Counted from the stretch's first letter, positions 10,678-23,153 are shown. The stretch: 64,000 nt of DNA from Talinum fruticosum (GCA_021018815.1 JAITYX010000011.1:1812501-1876500); one strand, 5' to 3'. The notes: generated by a model from the sequence alone, not told the origin. Made by a program: numbers and translations.

Positions 10678-12106
10678 TGAAGACTCGGATATTGGTTAAC
10701 GCTTTTCGAGTTGCAACCTTTACATCAAGTATAACCTCCTCGTACTTATAGAGTTTTGATTCCAAGGCATTCTCTGTGTCTTAGAATCTTTCCTGAGTGA
10801 TGTGGTATAATTTCTCCTAAGTATCGCATCTATACTTCATTTAGATAGCGTGCTTCTTTTAGAGACTCGTAAAACCATTTCGTGTTCCGAGGTCGTTACC
10901 ACTCGGATCGTTTGTAACTAGACTGAGCATACTCACTCTCCGAGTCTTGTCTAGTTATTGGTCGGATGGAATTCGAGTATTATCGATATTGGACTCGTGA
11001 AAATCCCAAACCTTTTCCGACTCGGGTAATTAGTCGTTTATTGATCATAATTATATTATCCGTGTCTAATCTTTGACCAAAGTATTTTTATACTTTGAGA
11101 ACCACAATTGGTTTATTTTTGCAGGTTATTTAACCAAGGATACACGTTTCAAACTGCAAAAGTCACCGGCTTCAAGAACGTCAAATCACCAGCAGACATG
11201 GCCACTCTTTTCGCGTCTCAAGAATGTGTCGAGCTGTCCGTTGACAAAGCTGGAAGACGAAGCGCCGAACCTAACAAAGGCTTCCACTCGACATTTCAAG
11301 TCATCATTACTGGTTTTAAGACTTTCAAGAAAGTGGAACCGTTACTCAAACGTTCACTTCACAACGGCCACCAAGTGAGAGACTCGTAAAGCTCGAACAA
11401 CGGTCATAAGAGACCTTCGGTCGAGTATATGAAGGCAACGGCTATACTGCTCGGTCATCTATAAATTGAAGCCACTTCACAAGACTTGAAGACAACGAAC
11501 GAGACGACGAATACAAACGAGAACACTGAAACACCTTGTCATTCATACTTGTCTTCTACTTACAACTCCTACTTTGTAACTTCTACTTTCCGAGTTGTAA
11601 GGTCTTGTACTCGATTACAACCTCTTTTCTTACTCTCTTTGTAAGGTCCCTTGACTAGGCTGTAAAGGTTATCTCGGCCTAGTTGTCCCCGGCTGTAAGG
11701 GGTATCTCGGTCAGGAAGTACTAGATCGAGATAAGGTAATTTCGAGTCTAGGAAAACTTGTATAGAGTTATTTAAGGGAGCAACTCGGGTTTAGTCGGTT
11801 CACGGTATTTTGTGGACTCAAAATAGTGGATTGACTTCGTGCTTGGATTAGCACGGTTCGTGGTTTTCTGCCCCAGGAGGGTTTCCACGTAATCTCTGTG
11901 TATTACTTTTCCGAGTTCACTCTAGACTCGGATCGCTCTTCTCTGTTCTAGTTATCTCGGTTGTTGAATCTTTCCGAGTCCACTCGATCCGACTCGAAAC
12001 CGCTTTCGTTCTGCCTTACCGAAAAGTTGAGAAGTTTCACGAAAAACTTCCACCACCCTATTCACCCCCTCAAGGGTGACTCGAGACTCTCCCGAGCAAA
12101 CCTTCA
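10678..12106 (+). repeat. 3' LTR of the Sirevirus-like element
   Basis: It matches 1502-2931 end to end, starts TGAAGACTCGG, ends CAAACCTTCA, and is followed by the TATAA duplication at 12107-12111. It differs from the 5' LTR at a few tens of sites. Many are indels at CTCG/CGAG and only a minority are simple C/T transitions. Confidence 0.9.
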
Positions 12107-12111
12107 TATAA

Positions 12112-12999
12112 AAATACGTTGGTCCAATATTAGGCAAAGATAATAATTAATTCAAACTAATTAAGCACTCAACTATCTTTAGCCTAAAAGAATGAAATTT
12201 TCTCGAGTCTAATATTCATTAGGTTCAAATTCCATCTTGATTCAATCCTTAAAATGATCAAGTTAGAAAGAATAAAACATCAGAATGCATAAACTTGATC
12301 AAGTAAATAATTCTCAATAAATAAACTGACTTAAAAAGTGAAAATAACGCAATAATTCATTTTCACTTAAAACAACAAGTCAATGCTCAGAATAAAAGTG
12401 TTAAAGAAATTATTTACTCATGCCATTATTCTCGGTTGTGTCCGAGTGGGTCAAAAACACGGTTAAGAATGTTATGCTTGATGAATGGTTTATGAGTGGG
12501 TCAGAACATAATGAAAACTTAGATATGAGTTTCTTAAAAGCTCATAATGACTTAGAATCAAAACCATAGAGAGATAGAGAGTTAAACTTGAGTCTTTAGT
12601 TTTATAGGTACCTATTTACTGTTTAATAGAAATTAATAAGACAATCAAGTACACTTACCATTGGAAAGGTGACAGAACATTTCAAAAAACTGCACATTGG
12701 TCTTTTTTTGCATCAATCAAGCGAGTCCAACATGTACTTGGACCAGTTGTATAATGAGATCTAACTAAGATCACCAAGATTTTTTAAATTAACAATGAGG
12801 AACAATGTTGTTGATGACCTTGGATGAGGCAACCATGTATGTAATGAAGTTTCTCCAAAACCTTGCACCACCGTCTAACAAGCTGTGGTATAAACTTAGG
12901 CATCTTGGCTAGAATCGGTGTGTCATTCTCCAATGACTAATCATCCCTCAAGTCTTGCAAAAATCTTTCAAAATCTTGATTTGGGCATTCCTTGCCCAC
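12112..12999. other. AT-rich stretch without recognised features
   Basis: I see no coding frame, RNA gene or clear transposon end here. It may be the continuation of whatever the copia element inserted into, since it directly follows the TATAA duplication, but I could not align it to the minus-strand LTR at 565-1496. Confidence 0.5.
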
Positions 13000-14060
13000 T
13001 TCGACCATTTCCTTTCTTCCCATTGGCAACTCAAATGCTAACTGAACATCCCTTTGAGTTATTTATATTTCCTTTGTTTCAGTTACTTTGAAAATAACTA
13101 CATATTGTAGGAACCAACGGCCCCGCGCCAACCTCCTTGTAGAAGGTCAGGCGGTGCCCGAGTAGAATTTCCCCATGAAGCGTCGGATCTTTTGGTCACT
13201 AGGGAACTAAACGCAGCGTTTTGGTAGTGCAAGCCATGAAACAGGGCCTCGGTCAAAATGGTGTTGCACGAACACTTTGAGTTCCATGTTACATTGGAAC
13301 TTTAAGAGTGAAACGTTGCATTTAATGGCACCGGTTTGACTGAAATGCGGCGTCGGCCTTGGTTTCCTAATTGGGAGCTCGGACCGAGCTTGGTCAACCG
13401 AAAGAAAAACGAGTTTGTGGGTCGTCCCAAGCAAAAAGGCTTATTTTTGGGGTGCTAATGGGTTCTTTGTGGTTTACTAGTGTTCATCAAGCCAATCGGA
13501 CTCGATCACGATCCGAGTTCACGAGCGGGACCGGGATTTCATCATCGAGCCAACAAAATAAATAATAGTAATAAAAGAGATAAAAGTGACACGTTTTCGG
13601 GGTCTATAGTTAGCCACCACTTTGACCGAGTCCGAAAGACAAATAATCAAAGTAGACGCTAAAGGGTACTTATCTTTCTTTACGGCGCCACTACGGACAC
13701 CGATCAATTTAAGGTGTCCGGAATTGGCTGCTCCCGAACCTAAACTCGGGACAAGGGGCCCGGACTTGATTGTGATTCGTGTGTTCGAAATCGGCTAACC
13801 AATCCCGAGCTTGGCTTGATCAAAGTCCTGAAGCTCGATAATTATGTTGAAATTTGATCGTCTCTTGATCCGAAGCTTAGCCTAATAATTCTGCTGTGCT
13901 AGCATACTATCGAGCAAAATAATCGTATTCATAAAATTTTAGTATTTTTACCTAAATAATTCAATCAAAAACTTAAAGGAGAACATCCGAAAAAGTTGAA
14001 ATGGTGGGCTCCAAGAGTCCACTTTCATGCAAAACCTCCAAAAGTGGTCGACCATGCTTG
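13000..14060 (-). repeat. Tat/Ogre-type gypsy LTR and adjoining 3' region, minus strand
   Basis: The reverse complement aligns with the plus strand at about 32660-33780. Shared stretches include AAGTA(T/C)CCTTTAG, the ACTCGGTCAAAGT block, the LTR start (TATAGACCCC here, TGTAGACACC at 33101), and GATGATGAAATC further in. Read on the minus strand, the LTR starts near 13605 and runs to lower coordinates. This position is downstream of the minus-strand integrase at 17.6-18.7 kb, as expected for the 3' LTR of that gypsy element. The inner end of the LTR was not identified. Confidence 0.6.
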
Positions 14061-14411
14061 ATGGGACACGACACCGATTAGGCCTAGGCCTATGCCCGCA
14101 AAGCTACAGCCGAGCTAACTCCGGTTAAGCCTCGGTGATCGGCGCAGAGCTAGGCCTTAGGTAGGGAGTGGTCTCGGCGCATGCACTTGGCCACTCCATG
14201 CTTTCTTTGTTTTATCCTTTGCATTTGACATGTTGGTTAAATTTTCCTACAACAGGGAAGGCTTATGTGTTTATTTTGCACACTTCACTTGCTCTTCTCC
14301 TTGCTTCTTCTTACTTGCTCTAGCTTGCTTCATTATATTTCTAATATGTAGAATAACCTCGTTGATATAGATTCTCCTGGGTGATATCTATATCCTAAGT
14401 CTTGAGGTTGA

Positions 14412-15192
14412 CATGTCTTGGCCCAAAGAGCCTCCACGTACTGTCAAAATTCCCGAAGTTTTCGAGTTGGCATGTGTGGGCCACCTATTCCCGAAGAACT
14501 GGAAAGGGGTAAGAGTGTTATGCTCTTTTACTTTTAGTTGTATGCCAAAGATGTCTTTCTAATATGACAAAATTCCAGTATGACCGGGAGCTATCTCGGA
14601 CAATCTCCATCAAACTCCAGTCTACTCTCCATGTAATAAAGGACTTCTTCTTCAGGCGAATGTTCCAATCATTCTAGGTAAGCCTCGTTAGTTAAGTGCT
14701 AACTTATCGGTTATTAGTGTATGTGCTAATTACTCTTTTACTCTTATAGGATCTCCATTCTAGTTCCCCTTCTTTGGGAGGTTTCCTTGGTAGTTCTCAA
14801 ACTCATGCTCACACTACAAACCAACAAATGCCATCCGAGTAGCACTGCTGAGCTGGCAATTCACGGCGTTCATCCCGATGCTCTCATGGTCGAAGTGCTT
14901 CGAAGTTGGGTCGAGCTCTTCAACACCTCGACCTAGTTCTTCTGAAGTTGGGCCTAGTTCCACTAAAGTTGGTATGGATGTCATGCTTTTGCAAGCTCTT
15001 GACCCTTTTGGTAATCCGTATGATTTTCACTTGGATGTCATATACTTGGGCCTTATTATGAGGCCTCATAACCAACTCTGGGACTGCAAGGCTAGGTCTT
15101 CATATGCGGTGGAGGATAGGCGAGCTTCGTCATCGATCTTAGAGGACATCGATAATTACATCTTCGATGATGTTGATGACGATGAAGATTGA
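14412..15192 (+). pseudogene. Unrecognised intron-containing frame antisense to the gypsy element
   Basis: A plus-strand frame begins MSWPKEPPRTVKIPEVF at about 14412. It reaches a good donor (GGGGTAAGA, about 14509) and resumes after TTCCAG at about 14579 (YDRELSRTISIKLQ). It has another donor (TAGGTAAGC, about 14678) and a matching acceptor (TTATAGGATC, about 14750). The last part, 14878-15192, ends in an acidic tail. I do not recognise the protein. Its position between the gypsy integrase and 3' LTR, on the opposite strand, is typical of the additional antisense frames described for Tat-lineage elements. The exon joins are my inference. Confidence 0.4.
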
Positions 15193-15605
15193 ACAACCAC
15201 TCGTAGTGTGCTTTATAATTTAGTATTAATGTATTTTGTACTATTGTTAGACTCTGTGCAATAAGATGAATGCAAAAACCCGATTTAAAAATGCTTTCTT
15301 TATTTATATGATGCGAAAAATTTTAAAGACAAATTTGAAAAAAATTGCATATGGCCCTCACTCCCCCAAAAGAAAATAATAAAAATGAAATGGGAAATGG
15401 GAAATGGTAAGTTAAATGGTCCTAAGTAATTGGGTTGTAAGCCGTAAACGAAACGGACTCGAGAAAAGCTGGCCTCACTGTAAGAGGCGCTTGAACCGAG
15501 AAAGGATGACGAACCAGCCGGCTAAACCCGCACCGAGTCCGAGGCTTGGCTTGGGCTCGGTTGGCTCGGGCGGCGAAAGTTACGTGGAGTGGAGTCTCGG
15601 AAATT

Positions 15606-15720
15606 TACTATAAAAGGGGACCGCGGCTGGACTTCGATTTCACACTTTTAGAACCTAACTAGAACCTTCCTAAAAGTAGATCCCAAAACACTTTCCAATT
15701 TCTCCTTCTTCTTCCCCAAA
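15606..15720 (+). promoter_or_regulatory. TATA box and leader of an antisense frame in the gypsy element
   Basis: CTATAAAAGGGG at about 15608 is a near-consensus TATA box. A pyrimidine-rich leader of about 105 bases leads to an ATG at 15721 in good context. A similar arrangement occurs on the minus strand at 32454-32330 in the second Tat copy. Confidence 0.55.
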
Positions 15721-17240
15721 ATGAGCTTCATCGTCCAACTAACTCGCTAGATGCACGACATGAGCGATGTCAACAGAACTATGGTTATCAAATTACGGGT
15801 TGAACACTTTATTCAACACCGGACAAGTTAGGATTCACTGGAAATGGTTAAGGAGTGCAGTGTCCCGGGATCTTGAGCATCACATGTTCAGGTTCATGGA
15901 TAAAGAGTTGTGTCCCTTTCTGTAGAATTCGATGCCATTCCGGGCAATCACCACTATTGAATTAAGCCCGCAGTTCCCACGCCATCAACCAATATGGCTA
16001 GAACCTATAAACAACCGATGGGCCTGCATAACAAGAATTTGAGGTGGATTCTGAATGAGGGTGAAGTGAACTTGGCTAACCCGATGTTGCACTTCCACCC
16101 TATGTATGGTTCACGGTTTAACGTGTATCTAGAAGCATCGGGCCATTATTATGTGCATAGTAGGCGGCTTCCTATTAGTGGGAGGCCACATGGATATGGT
16201 GCTCGCTGCGCTTCTAAGCGTCGCCGAACAGTTGGGGAGTACCATTCATTGACCCCACGATTGTCACTAAAACCATCCTGGGGCTGGATCGGGTTGAGGT
16301 AGATCCGAACAAGGAATTCATAGGTAGCCTCGTGTTATTGTAGGTAAGCAATTCTTAAACGATTGGGAGCCCATCGTTGGTGCCGGAAGGCGGCGCCGGT
16401 TACCCGACGACAACAACTTAAAATTCCTTTATTTTTACTCCTATTGGGTCGTGAATTAGGATGAATTCAACCGTGCAAGATACTTCTAATTTTTTAATTT
16501 GTGTTGTGCAAATCTGGCCTGTGGAGCATTTTGAGATGGTGCGGGGACTCGCGAAGCTAGATCAATACCTGGCTACTCGGTTTTGTCAACGACAATGTCC
16601 GACCGTGCTCGACCAATCATGTAGCATCATGGTGGGAGTCCTGGCTTAGAGCAGGGCATCCCATAAAGTGGTATATATAACATTAGAGGGTGTCTCAATT
16701 TAGGACACATACTGCCGGACATCCTTTTGTATATTTGTTGGGCTTCGAAAGTAGTACTACTACTTCTCGGACCATGTTATACGGTAAATGGGTCGTGTCT
16801 AGGATATTTCTTACCTAAATTGTATATCGCCTACCTCATTTGATGTCTTTGGCAATGCGAGGTGGGTACCTTCGTCGGTTGAATACAGGATGAACATGCC
16901 CTTGGTGTTGAAGCCTACCGACAAACGTCCCGTGAGTGTCTCCGAATTTTATCTAGAATGGATAAAGGAGACTGATCTCGAGAGGTGCAAGGCACCGAGG
17001 GATCGAGAATGTGATCCAAGAAGGGATGTTCCTGTTATCGCACCCCCTTTAGATCGACGAAGTAGTCTCGTAAGGTTGTGAATGCGCCAGCCAAAGAGAA
17101 AGTAAGGCTGAGGAGGAAGACGAAAGAAGGGTTCGCCGAATTAAAGAGCTGAAAAAGCGAACCCAAGGAGACGCAGTTGAATCGAGCGGCTCGAAGAGAA
17201 AGAAAGTGAAGACTCGACCAGTGCGTAGAATTAGGAATGG
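15721..17240 (+). pseudogene. Antisense additional ORF of the Tat-type gypsy element
   Basis: The ATG at 15721 follows a TATA box but reaches a stop after 9 codons. Protein-like segments continue in shifted frames: HWKWLRSAVSRDLEHHM, then FRAITTIELSPQFP, then a block ending EFIGSLVLL near 16340 followed by a donor-like AGGTAAGC. Further blocks are VEHFEMVRGLAKLDQYLATR (about 16520) and a Lys/Arg-rich tail (16890-17200, with LEWIKETDLERCKAPRD). The protein family is not recognised. It looks like a spliced gene that has decayed inside the retrotransposon. Confidence 0.45.
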
Positions 17241-17244
17241 ATTT

Positions 17245-17620
17245 AAGAATTTTTTGTTTTACCTCTTTAGAACATTTTTGAATTTCTAAGTATTATACTT
17301 GCAATTTCCCTTTTAGCTATGTACTTAGGTAACTAGTAGGTTTACCCTTATTATTAGTAAAGTAAAAAGTAAGTTTTATGCTCACTTATGTGCTTTATTT
17401 TTATTTTTTATTGCTCACTTAAAAAGGAATAATTAATAATTACAATGGACCATCTAAAATAGACCGCCCCAAAAATAATCAATCATCGAAAATGGCCATA
17501 TGAACTTGACCAGGTCGTCCCACCGCTGATCGGGCGGCAGTGGCTAGCACTGGCCAAGGCTATGGCCTCGATCTCGGGCTCGGCTCGGCTCGGCTATTGC
17601 CTCAATCGTTTAGTTTTATG
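17245..17620. other. Stretch without recognised features
   Basis: AT-rich sequence followed by a short run of GGCTC repeats (about 17565-17595), lying between the antisense frame and the end of the gypsy pol. I see no coding signal. Confidence 0.5.
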
Positions 17621-17623
17621 CTA

Positions 17624-19849
17624 AATGTAGTTTTTCTTCAATTGGTCTAGGTTGGTGTACTGAAATATTTCTTCTCCATCTAGGTCTGTCAATTTGACTG
17701 CTCCTCCTACCGAGTATTTAACTAAGGATGTATGATCCCTACCAATTGGGCCTAAATTTTCCTCTTGGGTCCAAAATTGGTGCTTTAATTTCCTTGAGAA
17801 CCAAATCACCAACTCTTAAGTGACAAGGTTTAACCTTCTTATTAAATACCCTTGATATATGTGCCCGGTACATTTGGCCATTATGTAGAGCACTCGGACG
17901 TCGCACATTCGAGTAAGACTAACTCCTCATAACGTGCTTTGGTCCAGTCTACTTCTAGAATCTTACTTTCAGCTATGATTCTTAAAGAGGGGATGATAAT
18001 TTCTATTGGAAGGATTGTTTCTATACCATATATCACAGAGTAAGGTGTTGATCGAGGTCCGATAACCCCATAAAGTAAAAGGCAATTTGTCGGGTTAATC
18101 CCTATAACCGATGGCCATTTTCTCCACTATCTTTCAAATGTTCTTGTTAGTTGCCTCGATCTGCTGCATTGGTCTGAAGGTGATAAGAAGAAGACTTATG
18201 ATGCTTGATCTTGTACTTATCCAATAGATATGCTACCTTTTTATTGAAGTGACTACCATGGTCATTGATCAACTCATGTGGTACCCCATATTAACAAATG
18301 ATATTATAGGTTATAAATTTGGCCACATGCTTCAATGTTATTGTCATATATGATGCAGCTTCTATCCATTTGGTGAAGTAGTCAATTGCTACTAGGACGA
18401 ATTCGTGACCACCCGTTCCTTTAAGGGTTACCTTATCGATGATATTTATGCCCCAAATTGAGAATGGCCAGGACGATGCAAGTGTCGTTAGAAAAGAAGG
18501 TGGTTGGTGCTATAGGTTGGCATACACTTGACACTTGTGACATCTTTTAACAAACTCATGACAATCTGCTGCCATGGTTGACCAATAATACCCTAATTAC
18601 TGAATCTTTTGAACCAACATTCTTCTGTTCATGTGAGGACCATATTCTCCACCATGAACGTCTGCTATGATGCGCTCTACTTCATGTTGATTGACACAAC
18701 GTAAGTAATCTCCATATTAGTTTTCTTGTATAGTTGTCCTTGATTGATGAAAAATTGTGCAGCTAACATGTGGATAGCTCTATGGACTCTAGGTGTGGAG
18801 TCTAGTGGGTATGCTTCGATTTCTAAGTATCGGTAAATGTCATGGTGCCAACTGGTTTGATCAGTAGTAAACACTTCTAATGCGTACACGTGCGTAGGCG
18901 AGACTCCTCCGTTACGTATTGATGGGCATTGAATGAATGCTACTGGGATATTAATCATGGATGCTAATTTGACTAAGGCATCCATGAATTGATTATCATC
19001 TCTAGGAAGGTAGGTGTATGATATACTATCGAAATGTTTTTCTAGCTCTATTAGGTGCGCTTGGTAGGTTGCCAAGGCTTCACTACATACCTTTCATTTT
19101 TGTGAGATCCGATTGATGATCGGACTTGAGTCATCGTAAATCCCGATGTTCTTGGCTTCTATTTCAATCATAGCTTGCAGTCCAGGTGATGCATGCTTCG
19201 TATTTTGCAGTGTTGTTGGTGACTTCAAAATCTAATTTAACTAAAATGGGGGTGTGTACTCCTCTCGGCGATACTAAAAGGACTTCTACCCCGAAGCCCT
19301 TCTAATTGGAAGCGTCGTTGAAATACATCATCCACATGCCAACTTCTACCTGCAGGATGCCCTCGTTTGGAAAGTCAAACTGCTGCGGATATGTTCGGTG
19401 GTTGGTACATCAGCTAGGAATTTCGATAGTACTCTCCTCTTAATCATCTTCTATGGGATGTACTTGAGCTCAAATTCGGATAACATGATCGTCTATCCAG
19501 CTATCTTATTGTTGACAGTTGGTTGTTTTAGAATATATTTAATAGGGTCCATTGGCGCTACTACTTGCACTCGAATGAGCTAGCATGTAGCGTCTAAGCT
19601 TCTTGGTGGCCCAAGCTAAAGCCAATGATGTCTTCTCTAAGGGAATATATCAGATCTCATAATCTAAAAATTTCTTGCTTAGACAATACACTCGCATGCT
19701 CTTTTTTTCCATCCCCGTTAAGTTAGCATGGCTCCCATTGTAGTCTCTATGGTGGCAAGGTATAAAAGCAATGGTTTTCCGGGTTGTGGCGAAATCAAAA
19801 TGGGTGGATTGGCTAAGTACACCATAACCTTTACGAATGTTTTTGACAT
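17624..19849 (-). pseudogene. Ty3/gypsy (Tat/Ogre type) RNase H and integrase remnants
   Basis: Read on the minus strand: the end of RT with the CLSKKFLDYE block (about 19700), an RNase H with NNTAKYEAC (about 19200) and the THLPRDDNQ-type end (near 19020), then the integrase. The zinc finger residues survive (HGGEYGPHMNRR, then CHEFVKRCHKCQ, about 18540-18690). The catalytic core shows VLVAIDYFTKWIEA (about 18390) and ELINDHGSHF (about 18265). The first catalytic Asp context reads GIN and the final Glu region is frameshifted. The pol ends with the GGAVKLTDLDGEE block at about 17680. Numerous stops make it non-functional. The order RT-RH-INT marks it as Ty3/gypsy, and the residues match Tat-lineage elements. 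Confidence 0.85.
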
Positions 19850-20449
19850 TAAGGGTGAGCACGGTTGATGGGTACCTTGTAACCGAACAGAAACCAATCA
19901 AACAATTAAGGTTCGGGAACCAGAACCAATCAAATGGTTACGGGTAAGGTTCCTAAAATCAAACCCCGGAACCGGAACCTGGAACCATTAAGACAAATAA
20001 TTTTTCCAGGATTTTCAGTTTTCGGTTTGTGAATATGAAGTCCGTATTATTTCGAGTTCAATTAGTCTCGTGGTTCATCATATTTACTCTATAAATGCAA
20101 ATAGAAGCAGAATTGATGCTTTGCTTCTTATTTACTTTTGCCTAGGATTTTTAAGTTCTCTTCTAAGTCTTCTTGTGAAAAATTGATTTGTTATTTATTA
20201 ATGCTTGAAATGTAATTAATCCAAGAATACATAATTTTTAAGGCCTTAAAGTTTTTTTCATAAAAATAATGGTATGGACAGGGTACCCTAGAATCAGAAC
20301 CGGACGCTAAGGTTCAGGTTTAGATTCCTAAAATTAAGGAACCGGTCAAATAGGTTCAGGTTTAGGTTCCTAAAATTCAGGAACCAGCCAAACAGGGTCA
20401 GGTTCGGGTTCCCAATTTTGAACAGGGTATCTAGAACCGCTCACCCCTA
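19850..20449. mobile_element. hAT-like non-autonomous element
   Basis: The ends read TAAGGGTGAGC and, on the other strand, TAGGGGTGAGC. The flanks TTTGACAT and CTTGCCAC match at 5 of 8 positions and could be a decayed 8-bp target duplication. The inside is rich in GGTTC/GAACC words with a tandem repeat of about 45-50 bp near 20305-20400. It separates two parts of the gypsy pol: the block ending IWDDEWQ at the right side and the continuation toward the CLSKKF block at the left side. No transposase is encoded. Confidence 0.65.
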
Positions 20450-21158
20450 CTTGCCACTCATCATCCCAAATAGGCTTAGCTCCCTTTTGAGCTTCTTGAA
20501 GATCGGTTCGCAGACCATAGTCATTTTTTATATGAAACGACCAATATACTCGTAGGCGTCCTAGAAAACCCCGTATTTCCTTCTTTGTCTTCGGTGCTGG
20601 CATCTCCTAGATGGCTTTGATCTTGGATGCATCAACCTCGATTCCTCTAAGACTGACTACATAGCCTAAAAGTTTGCTTAAGGTTACCCCAAAGGCACAC
20701 TTCGAGGGTTAAAGCGCATGTTGTATTTTCACGATCTTTCAAAGAATTTCCTAAGGCTAGGTAGGCGCCCTGCGCTATCCTTGGACTTGATGATCATGTC
20801 ATTGACGTAGACTTTGGCCTCTTTGTGTATCATGTTGTGCAGCAAGGTTGTGGTTGTTCTCTAATACGTGGATCCAGCATTGTTACGTCCAAAACGCATT
20901 ACCACATAGCAATACGTCCCTCATTGAGTGATAAAGGTCGTTTTCTCCATATCTTCTTCGATCATCTTCACTTGGTTATACCCTGCATAGCCATCGATAA
21001 ATGAGAGTAAGGCATGACCAGCCATGTTATCATGTAAGATGTCTATGTGGGGTTGTGGAAAATTCGTCCTTGAGTTTAACCTTATTTAGGTCCCTGAAGT
21101 CGAGGCACATCCCGACCCTTCCATCTTTCTTTAGGACTGGCACTATGTTTGCTACCCA
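20450..21158 (-). pseudogene. Ty3/gypsy reverse transcriptase remnant
   Basis: On the minus strand, starting at the CACTA junction: WVANIVPV, then KKDGRVGMCLDFRDLNK (about 21080), then IDGYAGYNQVKMIEEDMEKTTFI (about 20950), then the catalytic region where YIDD reads YVND (about 20810), and finally MPAPKTKKEIRGFLGRL (about 20580). The missing upstream part of the same protein is found at 37250-37799, on the other side of the 16-kb CACTA insertion. Stops and frameshifts are present. Confidence 0.85.
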
Positions 21159-21420
21159 CACTATTACGGATATGACATTTTATTACGATCGATTTACGAT
21201 GGTTAAAAGGAAAAATCATCATGAAAAATAAGGCGGTGACTTTTTGTTAATAAGTGGGCTTTTATAACACCTATGACTATAGTTCTTCAAATGAACCGTC
21301 GTCATAGGTAAAGCTGTCAACTTTTGACAATGGTTCTGCGAAAGAAGCTGTAATCATAGGTTATATTTTATGATGGTTCATCATTTGAACCATCATCAAA
21401 TGTGTCTCTAGATATATCTA
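21159..21420. repeat. CACTA left terminal and subterminal region
   Basis: It begins CACTATTACGG and contains several copies of a short word in both orientations, such as CCTATGACTATAGTTCTTC and the AACCGTCGTCATAGG block. In CACTA elements such clustered subterminal repeats bind the element-encoded protein. The related word at the right end is CTATTACTACGGTTCTT. Confidence 0.6.
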
Positions 21421-21429
21421 AAAACGCGT

Positions 21430-21780
21430 GAACTGCTACATGTTATTGGCTAGGCCGATTTAATAGGCTCTCTACTCTCGCTCTTATCTTTCTCCAGTTC
21501 CTCGGATCTAAATCTGCTCGGTCTAATACTTGTCGCTGGTAAGCTCTCCTGGCCGTTGTACCTCTTCTTGCCTCTTTCCTCTCGCTCACTTTTTCCTCTC
21601 GTCTCTTTTAGGTGTAGCTCTCATCTCTTTCCGTTATGTCTCTCGTCCTGTCGCTGTCATTGTAGTTCGCTGTCTAGCCTCTTGCTCACTCTTTTTATTG
21701 TCGTCGTTTTTCCGTTATGAATCTCTATTCTCTCTTATTTTTTTCTTTAAGTTATTTACAAAATTTGGTTAGTTGAATGT
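21430..21780 (+). other. Pyrimidine-rich possible 5' leader of the CACTA gene
   Basis: A CT-rich stretch with no clear conserved frame follows the left terminal repeats. Its composition and position suit the transcribed leader of the CACTA transposase gene, but no promoter element was clear. Confidence 0.3.
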
Positions 21781-22319
21781 TGAATGTATTTGCAGTGATT
21801 ATTTGAATGTTGAGAATGTGGGTAATGTTTGAGATTGTTAAAATATTGAATCGTTTATGGATAATGTGGGTAACATTTGTTTAGTTTGTTAAGTTGGAAA
21901 TTTGTGAAATATTTGAGATTCTAAGAAATGGGTTTAGGAGTTTAGTTTTAATTAATATAGGGAAATAGAATGATAGTTAGGATGGCAAATCGAAAGAATG
22001 TATCTCAATTTGTTTAGGGTTTAGAGAAATAGAAAGATAATTTGAACATATGGTCATCCACAAAACTTTTTATAAAGGTAAATTTGTATCCAAATTTGTT
22101 TATTTTGATGAGGTGATGTTGGGATGGACTCATTTATCCAATTATTGAAATTGGTATCCAAAATTGGTTAGAGTTTAGAGAAATCGAAAGATTTATGGTT
22201 AAGAGTTTTGGGAAATAGAAAAATTTGTAGTTTAGGGTTTAAGAAAATGGAAATTTTTATGGTTTAGGGTTTAAGGATTGAAAAGGAGAAAATTCAAAGA
22301 TGACAATGTAAATAATTGG

Positions 22320-23084
22320 AAAGGTTTTTGGATACAGGGCTATCCCCAAAACTTATTATGAAGATAAATTTGTTATCAAATTTTTTTATTTTGATGAGGT
22401 GATGTTGGGGTGGACTAATTTATCCAATTATCTAAACTTTCGGTTTCATTTTTGCTTGAAAGTTTGTTGTATTATACATGATCGCAAACTAGAGTACATG
22501 ATTTTTTGAAGTTTACGTAATGCATAAGATAATAATGAATATGAATAAAATGTTGAGGTCATCCTTTTAATTCGCTTTAACGACCCAAATACATAACTAG
22601 AAACGGAGTTCCCAAACCCTGGTCATCTTTAACAATGAGGTTGGGTTCACAAGGCAAGACATAGAGTCTATCTAAAGTGTAGGTCGGTCCACAAAAAAAA
22701 GGGAAGAAGGGGAAGAAGGGTAAAGGGTTTATTGGAGAAAAAGGTGATAAACAATAGGGAATTATTACTAGTTTTGTCATTGTTTATCAACTTTTTCTCC
22801 AATGAACCCTTTACTCTTTTACCCCTCTTCCCTTTTTGTGGACCGACACACATTGTAGATATACTCTATGGCTTGCCTTGTGAACCCAACCTATTGTTAA
22901 AGACGACCAGGGTTTGGGAACTTTGTTTCTACTTATGTCTTTGGATTGTTAAATCGAATTAAAACGATGACCTCAATATTTTATTCATATTAATTGTACT
23001 ATGCATTATGTAAAATTTCAAAAAAATCATGCCTAATTTATGATAATGTATAATATATCAAATTTGGAAACAAAAGGAAATCAC

Positions 23085-23153
<69 letters not shown>

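Larger units (their letters stand above)
1502..12106 (+). mobile_element. Full-length Ty1/copia LTR retrotransposon, Sirevirus-like
   Basis: The 10.6-kb element has LTRs of 1430 and 1429 bp that start TG and end CA, a perfect TATAA target duplication, a tRNA-iMet-type primer site after the 5' LTR and a polypurine tract before the 3' LTR. The order gag, protease, integrase, RT and RNase H is Ty1/copia. The long LTRs, the overall length and about 2.7 kb of extra sequence between RNase H and the 3' LTR containing an env-like frame fit the Sirevirus (SIRE/Maximus) lineage. All coding parts carry small indels and stops, so it is not autonomous as written. Many of the indels fall at CTCG or CGAG motifs, so part of the damage may be assembly error rather than age. 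Confidence 0.9.
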
